A DNA stretch of 64,000 nt from Caulobacterales bacterium (GTDB taxonomy: Bacteria; Pseudomonadota; Alphaproteobacteria; Caulobacterales; Caulobacteraceae). The position numbers and the translations under genes were made by a program. The stretch is from assembly GCA_017302105.1 (NCBI GenBank), contig JAFLCS010000001.1, forward strand, positions 434,001 to 498,000. The letters run 5' to 3'. Under the pieces are notes generated by a model. It did not search any database, was not told the origin of the DNA, and saw only the letters and a list, made by a program, of their open reading frames with translations. This document shows positions 54,881 through 62,354 of this stretch, piece after piece; position 1 is the first letter of the stretch, and each line of letters opens with the position of its first letter.

Positions 54881-56158
54881 ATGACGACTGGACTGACTGC
54901 CTTTGAGGTCGCCGCGGTTCTGATCGTGCTGTCGGCGGCCTTCGCCTGGATCAATCAGCGCTGGCTCAAACTGCCGAGCACCGTGGCCCTGACCATGATG
55001 GGGGCGGTGGCGTCCCTGATCATCCTGGCGCTCGATTTCCTGACGCCGACCAGCGACCTGGCCGGGACCGTGTCGCGCTTTCTGCAAGGAATCGACTTCC
55101 ACGAAGCCCTGATGGACGGAATGCTGTCGTTCCTGCTGTTCGCCGGCGCCATGCACGTCGACATCGATGATCTGCACAAAGGCCGATGGCAGATCGCGGT
55201 CCTGTCGACAATCGGAGTGGTGGCCTCGACCCTGATGGTCGGCTTTGGCTTCTGGGGCCTGTCGTCGGCGGTCGGCCTGGCCGTGCCGCTGATCTGGTGT
55301 CTGGTCTTCGGGGCCCTAATCAGCCCAACCGATCCGGTGGCCGTCATGGGTGTGCTCAAGACCGCCCGCGTGCCGCCGACGCTCCAGGCGACCATCGCCG
55401 GAGAAAGCCTGTTCAACGACGGGGTGGGGGTGGTCGTCTTTTCGATCCTGCTGGCCACGGCGGTGTCGGGAGAACCCTTCTCTTTCCTCCACGCGGGCGA
55501 GTTGTTCGTGGTCGAGGCGCTGGGAGGCGTCGTGCTGGGCCTGGCGGTGGGCTGGATCGGCTATCAGGCCATGAAGGCCATCGACGACTATGCGGTCGAA
55601 ACCCTGATTACCCTGGCGGTGGTGATGGGCGGCTATGCCCTGGCGTCAGCCATTCATGTGTCCGGGCCGGTGGCCATGGCGGTGGCAGGCCTGCTGATCG
55701 GCAATCGCGGCGTGGCCCAGGCCATGAGCCAGAAGACCCGCGACCATCTGCTCAGCTTCTGGGCCCTGATCGATGAGATCCTGAACGCGGTGCTGTTTCT
55801 GCTGATCGGGCTGGAGGCCCTGGTGGTGATCGACCGGTTCGGCCTGATCGGCCTGGGCCTTTTGACCATCCCGCTGGTACTGGTGGCGCGCGCGATCTCG
55901 GTCGGGGTGCCGCTTGCGATGTGGCGCAACCTGCTGCCGTTCAGGACGGCCTTTCCGATCTTCACCTGGGGTGGCTTGCGCGGCGGCATTTCCATCGCTC
56001 TGGCGCTGTCGCTGCCGGGCGGCCCGATCAAGGACAGTCTGGTGGCGGTGACCTATGTGGTGGTGCTGTTCTCGGTGCTCGTCCAGGGCGGCACCATCAA
56101 GAGCCTGATCACCCGCGTCGCCGGTCCCCCGGAAGAAGACGGAATTCCGCACGGGTGA
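54881..56158 (+). CDS. Cation:proton antiporter, CPA1 type
   Basis: A 425-residue membrane protein with about 12 helices of the NhaP/NHE class. The ion-binding region is GALISPTDPVAVMGVL with the ESLFNDG segment (AGESLFNDGVGVVVFSILLA) carrying the conserved Asn-Asp pair, and the late loop has WGGLRGGISIALALSLP. It exchanges Na+ or K+ for H+ across the inner membrane. Start MTTGLTAFEVAAVLIV follows a purine-rich region. A strong hairpin with an AAAAA loop lies 13 nt beyond the stop. Confidence 0.93.
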   Translation: MTTGLTAFEVAAVLIVLSAAFAWINQRWLKLPSTVALTMMGAVASLIILALDFLTPTSDLAGTVSRFLQGIDFHEALMDGMLSFLLFAGAMHVDIDDLHKGRWQIAVLSTIGVVASTLMVGFGFWGLSSAVGLAVPLIWCLVFGALISPTDPVAVMGVLKTARVPPTLQATIAGESLFNDGVGVVVFSILLATAVSGEPFSFLHAGELFVVEALGGVVLGLAVGWIGYQAMKAIDDYAVETLITLAVVMGGYALASAIHVSGPVAMAVAGLLIGNRGVAQAMSQKTRDHLLSFWALIDEILNAVLFLLIGLEALVVIDRFGLIGLGLLTIPLVLVARAISVGVPLAMWRNLLPFRTAFPIFTWGGLRGGISIALALSLPGGPIKDSLVAVTYVVVLFSVLVQGGTIKSLITRVAGPPEEDGIPHG

Positions 56159-56171
56159 GCGGTCAGCGGAC

Positions 56172-56196
56172 CCGGACGGTGAAAAACACCGTCCGG
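56172..56196 (+). terminator. Strong hairpin downstream of the antiporter gene
   Basis: A perfect 10-bp stem (CCGGACGGTG, loop AAAAA, CACCGTCCGG), located 13 nt after the antiporter stop. No U-tract follows, so it may be a bidirectional or processing hairpin, or a rho-associated end, rather than a typical intrinsic terminator. Confidence 0.6.
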
Positions 56197-56360
56197 ATCG
56201 TCCGGATGGGCGGGGATGTATTCGTCGACTTTCCGGACGCCGCGCTGCTGGTTTTGCTTCCACCGCTTCGGGCTGCGTGCGTCCCTTCAGGACGCGGTCC
56301 CCCTCCCCAGTCGCGGCGCGCATGGGGAGGAGGCGTGGGGTCGCCCTCCCACACCACATT

Positions 56361-56479
56361 CTCGTCATCCGGGCCGTAGCGAAGCGCAGAGCCGGGACAA
56401 CGGTAGGGTCAACGCGTCCGTTCGCGCGCGTGGCGCGCTTGCCCCGGATATTCGCCGGCGCGAATTCCGGGATGACAAG
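56361..56479. repeat. Dispersed intergenic repeat, family 2, copy D
   Basis: A 119-bp non-coding block with ends CTCGTCATCCGG (56361) and CCGGGATGACAAG (to 56479), inverted with respect to each other, and GTAGCGAAGCGCAGAGCCGG within. The ends match the CTTGTCATCC type of copy C. Together with a filler block at about 56271-56340 (CCCCCTCCCCAGTCG) it occupies the gap between the antiporter and cobS genes. I see no gene in 56197-56512. Confidence 0.65.
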
Positions 56480-56512
56480 GGAAAGGCGGGCCTGGCCTGA
56501 CCCACTCAGCCC

Positions 56513-57517
56513 CTAACTCACCTTCACCCGCGTCGCGGCTTCCGGAAGATCCTCCCCGAACGCCCGCTGGTAGAATTCGGCGATCGTAGGCCGTTCCAGT
56601 TCGTCGGACTTGTTCAGGAAGGTCAGGCGGAACGCCAGGCCCAGGTCATCACCGAAAATGATGGCGTTCTGGGCCCAGGTGATGACGGTGCGCGGGCTCA
56701 TGACGGTGGAGATGTCGCCGTTCATGAAGGCGTTGCGGGTAAAGTCGGCGACGCGGACCATGGCCGCGACGCTGCGCTTGCCCTCGGCGGTGTTCCACTC
56801 GGGAACCTTGGCCAGGACGATCTCGGCCTCGACGTCGTGGTCCAGATAATTCAGCGTGGTGACGATGGACCAGCGGTCCAGCTGGGCCTGGTTGATCTGC
56901 TGGGCGCCGTGATACAGGCCCGTGGTGTCGCCCAGACCTACGGTGTTGGAGGTGGCGAACAGGCGGAACCAGGGATTGGGGCGAATGACCCGGTTCTGGT
57001 CCAGCAGGGTCAGGCGGCCCTGCGCCTCCAGCACGCGCTGGATCACGAACATCACGTCAGGCCGGCCGGCGTCATATTCGTCAAAGACCAGGGCGACGTT
57101 GCGCTGCAGGGCCCACGGCAGGATGCCTTCACGGAATTCGGTGACCTGTTTGCCGTCCTTCAGGACGATGGCGTCCTTGCCGATCAGGTCGATGCGGCTG
57201 ACGTGGGCGTCCAGATTGACCCGCACCATCGGCCAGTTCAGCCGCGCCGCCACCTGTTCGATGTGGGTCGATTTGCCGGTACCGTGATAGCCCTGAACCA
57301 TGACGCGGCGGTCGTGCGCGAAGCCGGCGCAGATCGAGAGCGTGGTCTGGGGATCGAAGCGATAGGCCGGGTCCAGCTCGGGCACGTGCGGATCGCCCGG
57401 CGCAAAGACCGGCACCTGCATATCACTGTCGATGCCAAACAGCTCACGCACCGTCCTCGTCCCGGTCGGTGCCAGGGTCAGAAGGGGATCGGCGGCGGTA
57501 TCGGAGGTGGAAGTCAT
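56513..57517 (-). CDS. cobS: Cobaltochelatase subunit CobS (AAA+ ATPase)
   Basis: A 334-residue AAA+ ATPase. Walker A is [10 protein letters not shown], Walker [11 protein letters not shown], and the sensor region includes [13 protein letters not shown]. CobS and CobT form the chaperone complex that drives CobN to insert cobalt into hydrogenobyrinic acid diamide in aerobic cobalamin synthesis. cobT, normally next to cobS in this class, is not adjacent; the gene is followed by the convergent antiporter gene. J-domain and bolA genes, usual neighbours, lie 3.8 kb away across the efflux operon. N-terminus includes the conserved [15 protein letters not shown]. Confidence 0.94.
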   Translation of the reverse strand: MTSTSDTAADPLLTLAPTGTRTVRELFGIDSDMQVPVFAPGDPHVPELDPAYRFDPQTTLSICAGFAHDRRVMVQGYHGTGKSTHIEQVAARLNWPMVRVNLDAHVSRIDLIGKDAIVLKDGKQVTEFREGILPWALQRNVALVFDEYDAGRPDVMFVIQRVLEAQGRLTLLDQNRVIRPNPWFRLFATSNTVGLGDTTGLYHGAQQINQAQLDRWSIVTTLNYLDHDVEAEIVLAKVPEWNTAEGKRSVAAMVRVADFTRNAFMNGDISTVMSPRTVITWAQNAIIFGDDLGLAFRLTFLNKSDELERPTIAEFYQRAFGEDLPEAATRVKVS

Positions 57518-57560
57518 GGCCGTGACATAGAGCGCGGCGCGGGTCGGCTCAACAGGGCCG

Positions 57561-57589
57561 TTGACATCGGATCACCGCCAATAGATAAC
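57561..57589 (+). promoter_or_regulatory. Promoter of the TetR-efflux operon
   Basis: A consensus -35 TTGACA at 57561-57566 is separated by 17 nt from GATAAC at 57584-57589, a reasonable -10 (four of six positions). It lies about 30 nt before the TetR start, and the -10 is inside the palindromic operator. Confidence 0.65.
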
Positions 57590-57608
57590 TGACCGGTCAG
57601 TTATCTAT
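57581..57608 (+). promoter_or_regulatory. Perfect 28-bp palindromic operator
   Basis: ATAGATAACTGACC at 57581-57594 and its exact complement in reverse order at 57595-57608 form a perfect 28-bp palindrome, 10 nt before the TetR start. Its ACTGACCGGTCAGT core is a known type for TetR-family repressors. Overlap with the -10 suggests autorepression by the gene that follows. Confidence 0.85.
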
Positions 57609-57618
57609 ATGAGCAGCG

Positions 57619-58251
57619 ATGAACGCCCTACCTCCCGGCGAACCCAAGTTCCGGCGCCGACCGGATGAGCGCCCCGCCGAGATCCTGGCGGCGGCGCTGG
57701 ATGTGTTCTCCGAACACGGCTTCCAGGCCACGCGGATGGAAGAGGTTGCGCGCCGCGCCGGCGTCTCCAAGGGCGCGGTCTATCTGTATTTCCCAACCAA
57801 GTCGGAGCTGTTCCAGGCCGTGGTTCAGGACGCCATCGTGCCCAATGTCGAGACGCTCAAGGCCCTGGTCAGCCAGGCCCCGTCGTTCGAGACGGCAATC
57901 CGCATCGGCCTGCCGGGCCTGGCCGAGCGGTTGCTGGAAGACGGGCGTGTGACGGGCGTGATCAAGCTGATCATCGCCGAGAGCCGCAGCCACCCCGAGC
58001 TGGCCGAACTGTGGCATGGCACAGTCATTGAGCCGGCCTTGAGCATGATGACCGGCCTGATCGAACGGGCCCAGGGGCGCGGAGAGGTCCGGGCCGGAGA
58101 CGCCCGCTATTTCGCCTTCGGCCTGATGGGACCGATGCTGCTGACGGCGATCTGGCGTGAGACCTTCCAGCCGGTCGGAGCTCAGCCGATCGAGCCGGGC
58201 CTGCTGGCCGAACAGCATCTGGATACGGTCCTGAAGGGAATGCGTCCATGA
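57619..58251 (+). CDS. TetR/AcrR family transcriptional repressor
   Basis: A 210-residue regulator with an N-terminal HTH (about residues 17-65): AAALDVFSEHGFQATRMEEV, then VSKGAVYLYFPTKSELFQAV. The ligand domain (about 85-205) is all helical. It is the first gene of an operon whose other members are a HlyD-type adaptor, an ABC ATPase and an ABC-2 permease, overlapping or abutting. A perfect palindrome just upstream is its likely operator. The arrangement resembles E. coli cecR-ybhGFSR, but with only one permease gene. Confidence 0.93.
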   Translation: MNALPPGEPKFRRRPDERPAEILAAALDVFSEHGFQATRMEEVARRAGVSKGAVYLYFPTKSELFQAVVQDAIVPNVETLKALVSQAPSFETAIRIGLPGLAERLLEDGRVTGVIKLIIAESRSHPELAELWHGTVIEPALSMMTGLIERAQGRGEVRAGDARYFAFGLMGPMLLTAIWRETFQPVGAQPIEPGLLAEQHLDTVLKGMRP

Positions 58252-59219
58252 ACCCGCGCGTGATCATCGCGGCCGCCGTCGGAATTGCTGTGCTGGCCGG
58301 GGCCGGGTGGTGGATGTTCGGGCGCGAGACGGCAAGCCCGGTGCTGGGCGGCTATATCGAGGGCGATCCGCTCTATCTGGCGGCACCGAGCGCCGGGGCG
58401 GTGAGCGAACTCTATGTCCGCGAAGGGGCGCGGATCGCGGCGGGCGGGCGGACCTTTCTGATCGATCCGGCGGTGGTCTCGGCCCAGGCGGATAGCGCCC
58501 AGGCGGGGGTGCGCGCCGCCGAGGCGCGGGCCCAGGATCTGCGGCTCGGCCAGCGTGCCCAGGAACTGGCCGTCATTGATGCCGAACTGAGAGCCGCCGA
58601 AGCCCTGGAGCGGCAGGCCCAGGCTGAATACGACCGTATCGACCCCTTGGTCAGGCGCGGCATCTACGCCCCCGCTCGGCTGGATCAGGTGCGGGCCGCG
58701 CGCGACAGCGCCCAGGCCCAGACCGCCGCCGTGCGTGACCGGCGCCGGGTGGCCGAGCTGGGCGCGCGCCAGGACGCCCAGCGCGCCGCCGACGAACAGA
58801 CGATCCAGGCCCAGGCCGGCGCGCGTGAGGCCGGCGCGCGACTGAACCAGCTGGCACCCGTGGCACCGGCGGCAGGCCGGGTCGAACAGATCTTCTACAA
58901 TCAGGGCGAATGGGCCCCGGCCGGTCAGCCGGTCATGGCCATCTTGCCGGACAATCGGATGCGGGTGGTGTTCTTCGCTCCCGAACGGGAGATGGCCGGC
59001 TATCGCCCGGGCCGGACGATCCGCTTCTCCTGCGACGGCTGCGAACCGGGTGAGGCCGAGATCGTCTATGTCAGCCCCCGGCCCGAGTTCACCCCGCCGG
59101 TGCTCTACAGCCGCCAGAACCGCGACCGGCTGGTTTACCGCATCGAGGCCCACCCGACCGACCCGGCCCGGCTGAACCCCGGCCTGCCGGTGGATGTGGA
59201 GCCGCTGGGCGATGAGTGA
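58248..59219 (+). CDS. HlyD-type periplasmic adaptor of an ABC efflux system
   Basis: A 323-residue protein overlapping tetR by 4 nt (ATGA). One inner-membrane helix (VIIAAAVGIAVLAGAGWWMF, residues 4-23) precedes a barrel-sandwich half with GYIEGDPLYLAAPSAGAVSE. A long Ala/Gln/Arg-rich helical hairpin (about 75-205) and a C-terminal barrel follow (IFYNQGEWAPAGQPVMAILP). It should connect the ABC-2 pump to an outer-membrane channel such as TolC, which is not encoded here. The order matches ybhG-type adaptors. Confidence 0.9.
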   Translation: MNPRVIIAAAVGIAVLAGAGWWMFGRETASPVLGGYIEGDPLYLAAPSAGAVSELYVREGARIAAGGRTFLIDPAVVSAQADSAQAGVRAAEARAQDLRLGQRAQELAVIDAELRAAEALERQAQAEYDRIDPLVRRGIYAPARLDQVRAARDSAQAQTAAVRDRRRVAELGARQDAQRAADEQTIQAQAGAREAGARLNQLAPVAPAAGRVEQIFYNQGEWAPAGQPVMAILPDNRMRVVFFAPEREMAGYRPGRTIRFSCDGCEPGEAEIVYVSPRPEFTPPVLYSRQNRDRLVYRIEAHPTDPARLNPGLPVDVEPLGDE

Positions 59220-60165
59220 TCCCGCCGAGGCCCCCGTCATCAACGTGCGCGATCTGAACAAGTCGTTCGGCGCGCTGCACGCGGTGAAGGACTTTTCCAT
59301 CACGGTTCAACCGCGCCGGATCTGCGGCTTTCTGGGGCCGAATGGCGCGGGCAAGACCACGACGCTCAGGATGCTGTGCGGCCTGCTCAAGCCCGATTGC
59401 GGCTCCGGCACGGTGCTGGGCTTCGACGTGATGACTGAGGCGGATCAGATCAAACGGCGGGTCGGATACATGACCCAGAAGTTTTCCCTCTATGAGGATC
59501 TGTCGGTCGAAGAGAACCTGATGTTCGCCGCCCGTGTGCGCGAACTGGACCGGCGACCCCAGCGCGTCACCGAGGCCATCGGGCGGCTGGGTCTGGCGGC
59601 GCGGCGCAAACAGCTGGCCGGGACCCTGTCGGGCGGCTGGAAACAGCGGGTGGCCCTGGCGGTGGCGACCCTGCACACGCCGGACCTCCTGTTGCTGGAC
59701 GAGCCGACTGCGGGCGTCGACCCGGAGGCGCGGCGCACCTTCTGGGACGAGATCCACGCCCTGGCCGCCGAGGGCATGACGGTGCTGGTGTCGACCCACT
59801 ACATGGACGAGGCCGAGCGCTGTCACGAGATCGCCTATATCGCCGGCGGCCGCACCCTGGCGCGCGGGACCTCCAAGGAGGTGATCGCGGCGTCGGGCCT
59901 GATCACCTTCGCCGCGACCGGGCCCGGGGCCGACCGGCTGGCCATCGAGCTGCGCGGCAAGCCCGGCGTCGACATGGCGGCGGCCTTCGGCACGACGCTG
60001 CACGTCTCCGGCCGCGACCGGGCGGCGCTGGAGGCGGCGATCCAGCCCTATCGCGGGCGCGGCCTGGATTGGCATGAGACCACGCCGACGCTGGAGGACG
60101 TCTTCATCCAGCTGATCCACGACCTGAACGCCGAAAAGGCCAGGACGGCGGCGGAGGCGGCCTGA
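59212..60165 (+). CDS. ABC transporter ATP-binding protein
   Basis: A 317-residue ATPase of the ABC-2 export (CcmA/YbhF/DrrA-like) group with one nucleotide-binding domain. Walker A is GPNGAGKTTT, the signature LSGGWKQRVALAVATL (slightly variant), Walker B LLLLDEPTAGVDP and the H-loop STHYMDEAE. The C-terminal 80 residues are a linker domain of this subfamily. The start is taken at the ATG at 59212, which overlaps the adaptor stop by 8 nt; an earlier ATG at 59194 lies well inside the adaptor gene. E. coli YbhF has two ATPase domains; this one has one. Confidence 0.92.
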   Translation: MSDPAEAPVINVRDLNKSFGALHAVKDFSITVQPRRICGFLGPNGAGKTTTLRMLCGLLKPDCGSGTVLGFDVMTEADQIKRRVGYMTQKFSLYEDLSVEENLMFAARVRELDRRPQRVTEAIGRLGLAARRKQLAGTLSGGWKQRVALAVATLHTPDLLLLDEPTAGVDPEARRTFWDEIHALAAEGMTVLVSTHYMDEAERCHEIAYIAGGRTLARGTSKEVIAASGLITFAATGPGADRLAIELRGKPGVDMAAAFGTTLHVSGRDRAALEAAIQPYRGRGLDWHETTPTLEDVFIQLIHDLNAEKARTAAEAA

Positions 60166-61289
60166 TGTCGTGGACGCGGACCTGGGCGGTGATGGCCAAG
60201 GAGTTCGGCCAGCTGCGGCGCGACCGGCTGACCTATGCGATGATCTTGATGCTGCCGATCGTGCAGCTTTTGCTGTTCGGCTACGCCATCAATGGCGATC
60301 CGCGCCGGCTGGAGACGGCGGTGCTGGTCCAGGACCACGGCGCCTTTTCGCGCTCGATCCTGACGGCGATGGAGAACTCCGACTATTTCGACATCACCCA
60401 GGTGGCCCGCACCCCTGCCGAGCTGGACGAAGCCCTGGCGCGCGGCGAGGTCAAGTTCGCCCTGACCATTCCGGCGGACTTTTCGCGCCGGGTCATCCGG
60501 GGCGATCAGGCCCAGATCCTGGTCGAGGCCGACGCCACCGATCCGGCCGCGACCTCGGGTGCCCTGGCGGCGCTCGCGGCCCTGCCGCCGCAGGCGCTGG
60601 AGCGCGATCTCAGCCAGGCGCTGGGCGCGCGTGCGCCGCCGGCGGCCCCGTTCGAGGTCGTGATCCACCGACGCTACAATCCCGAGGGCGAGACGGCCTT
60701 CAACATCGTGCCGGGCCTTCTGGCCATCATCCTGTCGATGACCCTGGTGATGATGACGGCGCTGGGCATGGCGCGCGAGCGTGAGCGCGGCACTATGGAA
60801 TCGCTGTTGTCGACGCCGGTGCGACCGCTGGAGGTCATGGCCGGCAAGCTGGCCCCCTATGTCGGGGTCGGGCTGATCCAGTCGGCGGTCATTCTGATCA
60901 TGGCGCGGGTGTTGTTCGATGTGCCGATGATGGGGGGCTGGCTGGCGCTGGGGACCGGCCTGTTCCTGTTCATCGTCGGGTCGCTGGCTCTGGGGTTTCT
61001 GATCTCGACGATCGCGCGCACCCAGCTTCAGGCCATGCAGATGAGCTTTTTCTACATGATGCCGTCGATCCTGTTGTCCGGCTTCATGTTCCCGTTCAGC
61101 GGGATGCCGAGCTGGGCCCAGGCCATCGGCACGGCGATCCCAGTGACCCATTTCCTGCGGGTGGTGCGCGGGGCGCTGCTCAAGGGCGTGGGCCTGGCCG
61201 AGGCCGGTCCCAGCCTGTTCGCCCTGGTGGTGTTCTGTCTGGTCGTCACCGCCCTGGCCATGGCGCGCTATCGCACGACGCTGGACTAG
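60165..61289 (+). CDS. ABC-2 type permease
   Basis: A 374-residue inner-membrane permease. One N-terminal helix (YAMILMLPIVQLLLFGYAIN, residues about 20-40) precedes a periplasmic domain (40-175) and five C-terminal helices starting IVPGLLAIILSMTLVMMTAL. The periplasmic part holds the LVEADATDPAATSGALAALA segment typical of YhhJ/YbhR-type permeases. Its ATG shares a base with the ATPase stop (TGATG). It would homodimerise with the ATPase; the pump exports drugs or other hydrophobic compounds. The 3-prime end overlaps the J-domain gene by 4 nt. Confidence 0.93.
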   Translation: MSWTRTWAVMAKEFGQLRRDRLTYAMILMLPIVQLLLFGYAINGDPRRLETAVLVQDHGAFSRSILTAMENSDYFDITQVARTPAELDEALARGEVKFALTIPADFSRRVIRGDQAQILVEADATDPAATSGALAALAALPPQALERDLSQALGARAPPAAPFEVVIHRRYNPEGETAFNIVPGLLAIILSMTLVMMTALGMARERERGTMESLLSTPVRPLEVMAGKLAPYVGVGLIQSAVILIMARVLFDVPMMGGWLALGTGLFLFIVGSLALGFLISTIARTQLQAMQMSFFYMMPSILLSGFMFPFSGMPSWAQAIGTAIPVTHFLRVVRGALLKGVGLAEAGPSLFALVVFCLVVTALAMARYRTTLD

Positions 61290-61945
61290 GCCATGCCCGC
61301 TTTCTTGAGGGTGCGGAAGGCCATCAGCACGCGCTGGAGCTTGTCCTCGGCCCCGCGGTCGCCGCCGTTCATGTCGGGGTGACAGCGTTTGAGCAGGTCG
61401 TGGTAGCGCATCCGGATCTGCTGGGCATCGACACCGTATTCCAGGTCGAGATCGGCCAGAGCCTTGCGTTCCAGCTTGCCGAGCCTGGCGGCCGGATCGG
61501 GTTCGGCCTCGGGCGGTCGCCGCGCGCCGCCGAACATCTCGAAAGTATCCCGCCAGGATCCGGTGCCGCCGTTCTTGCCGGCTCCGAATTTGGCGGCGAA
61601 GGCGGCGGCCTCGCGGCTGGCGCGGCCGGCCTGCATCTTCCAGGTCGGGCGGCCGCCCGTGGTCAGCTCGTCCTCGCGGTGCGCCCTGACCTCGCCTTCG
61701 CTCATGCCTGCGAAGAAGTTCCAGTTCTTGTTGTACTCGCCGGCATGGGCCTGACAGAACTCATAAAACTCGCGTGTTTCCCGCGACTTGGGCGCACGCG
61801 CGGTCGCCGCCTTGCGACAGGTCGGCCAATCGCAGGGCTTCTCGCCGGGTTTCAGGCCAAAGACCTGGGCCTCGTCCTCTTCGGGCTTGGGCGGTTTGAC
61901 CCGAATGTCGGTAAACCGCGGCCGGTATTGAAACGCATCGTCCAT
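61286..61945 (-). CDS. J-domain protein (DnaJ-like, C-terminal J domain)
   Basis: A 219-residue protein. The first 100 residues hold MDDAFQYRPRFTDIRVKPPK, a Cys pair (CDWPTCRKAA) that may bind zinc, and an aromatic-rich FYEFCQAHAGEYNKNWNFFA. The J domain is C-terminal (about 150-219), with the HPD motif in LKRCHPDMNGG that stimulates DnaK ATPase. Alphaproteobacterial genomes often place this gene beside bolA and cobS; here bolA is divergent across 49 nt. The start at 61945 is chosen because its N-terminus is the family's; longer frames are available upstream. Confidence 0.87.
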   Translation of the reverse strand: MDDAFQYRPRFTDIRVKPPKPEEDEAQVFGLKPGEKPCDWPTCRKAATARAPKSRETREFYEFCQAHAGEYNKNWNFFAGMSEGEVRAHREDELTTGGRPTWKMQAGRASREAAAFAAKFGAGKNGGTGSWRDTFEMFGGARRPPEAEPDPAARLGKLERKALADLDLEYGVDAQQIRMRYHDLLKRCHPDMNGGDRGAEDKLQRVLMAFRTLKKAGMA

Positions 61946-61994
61946 CACCCCCAAGTGTAGGGTCGATTCCGGCGGCTTCAAGGAAAGGACCGAC

Positions 61995-62288
61995 ATGAAA
62001 AGCGAAGGCCCCGTCGCCCGTGACATTCGCGCCAGACTCGCGGTGGCCTTTGCGCCGTCGGACCTGGTGATCGAGGACGATTCTGACCGTCACGCCGGCC
62101 ATCACCATGAGGGCGGCATCGATGGCCAGGCCGGCGGAGAAACCCACATGAACGTCCGCATCGTCGCGGATGCCTTCAGCGGCATGACCCGGTTACAGCG
62201 TCAGCGGGCGGTCAACACCTGCCTGGCAGAGCTCCTGAAAGGGCCCGTCCATGCCTTGTCGATCAAGGCCCTGGCACCTGACGAATAG
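61995..62288 (+). CDS. BolA family protein
   Basis: A 97-residue protein: ARDIRARLAVAFAPSDLVIE, then HVNVRI-type strand (HMNVRIVADAFSGMTRLQRQ) and AELLKGPVHALSIKALAP. The His in the ETHMNVRI segment and others can bind a [2Fe-2S] cluster with a monothiol glutaredoxin; BolA proteins link cell shape and iron status. A His-rich stretch (DRHAGHHHEGG) is typical of the class. It faces the J-domain gene. Confidence 0.9.
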   Translation: MKSEGPVARDIRARLAVAFAPSDLVIEDDSDRHAGHHHEGGIDGQAGGETHMNVRIVADAFSGMTRLQRQRAVNTCLAELLKGPVHALSIKALAPDE

Positions 62289-62354
62289 CGGTGTTCACGC
62301 GTTCTTAGAACTGCCGTCCTACCCTGCGCGCTGAAGTCGTGTTGGAGGGGACAG

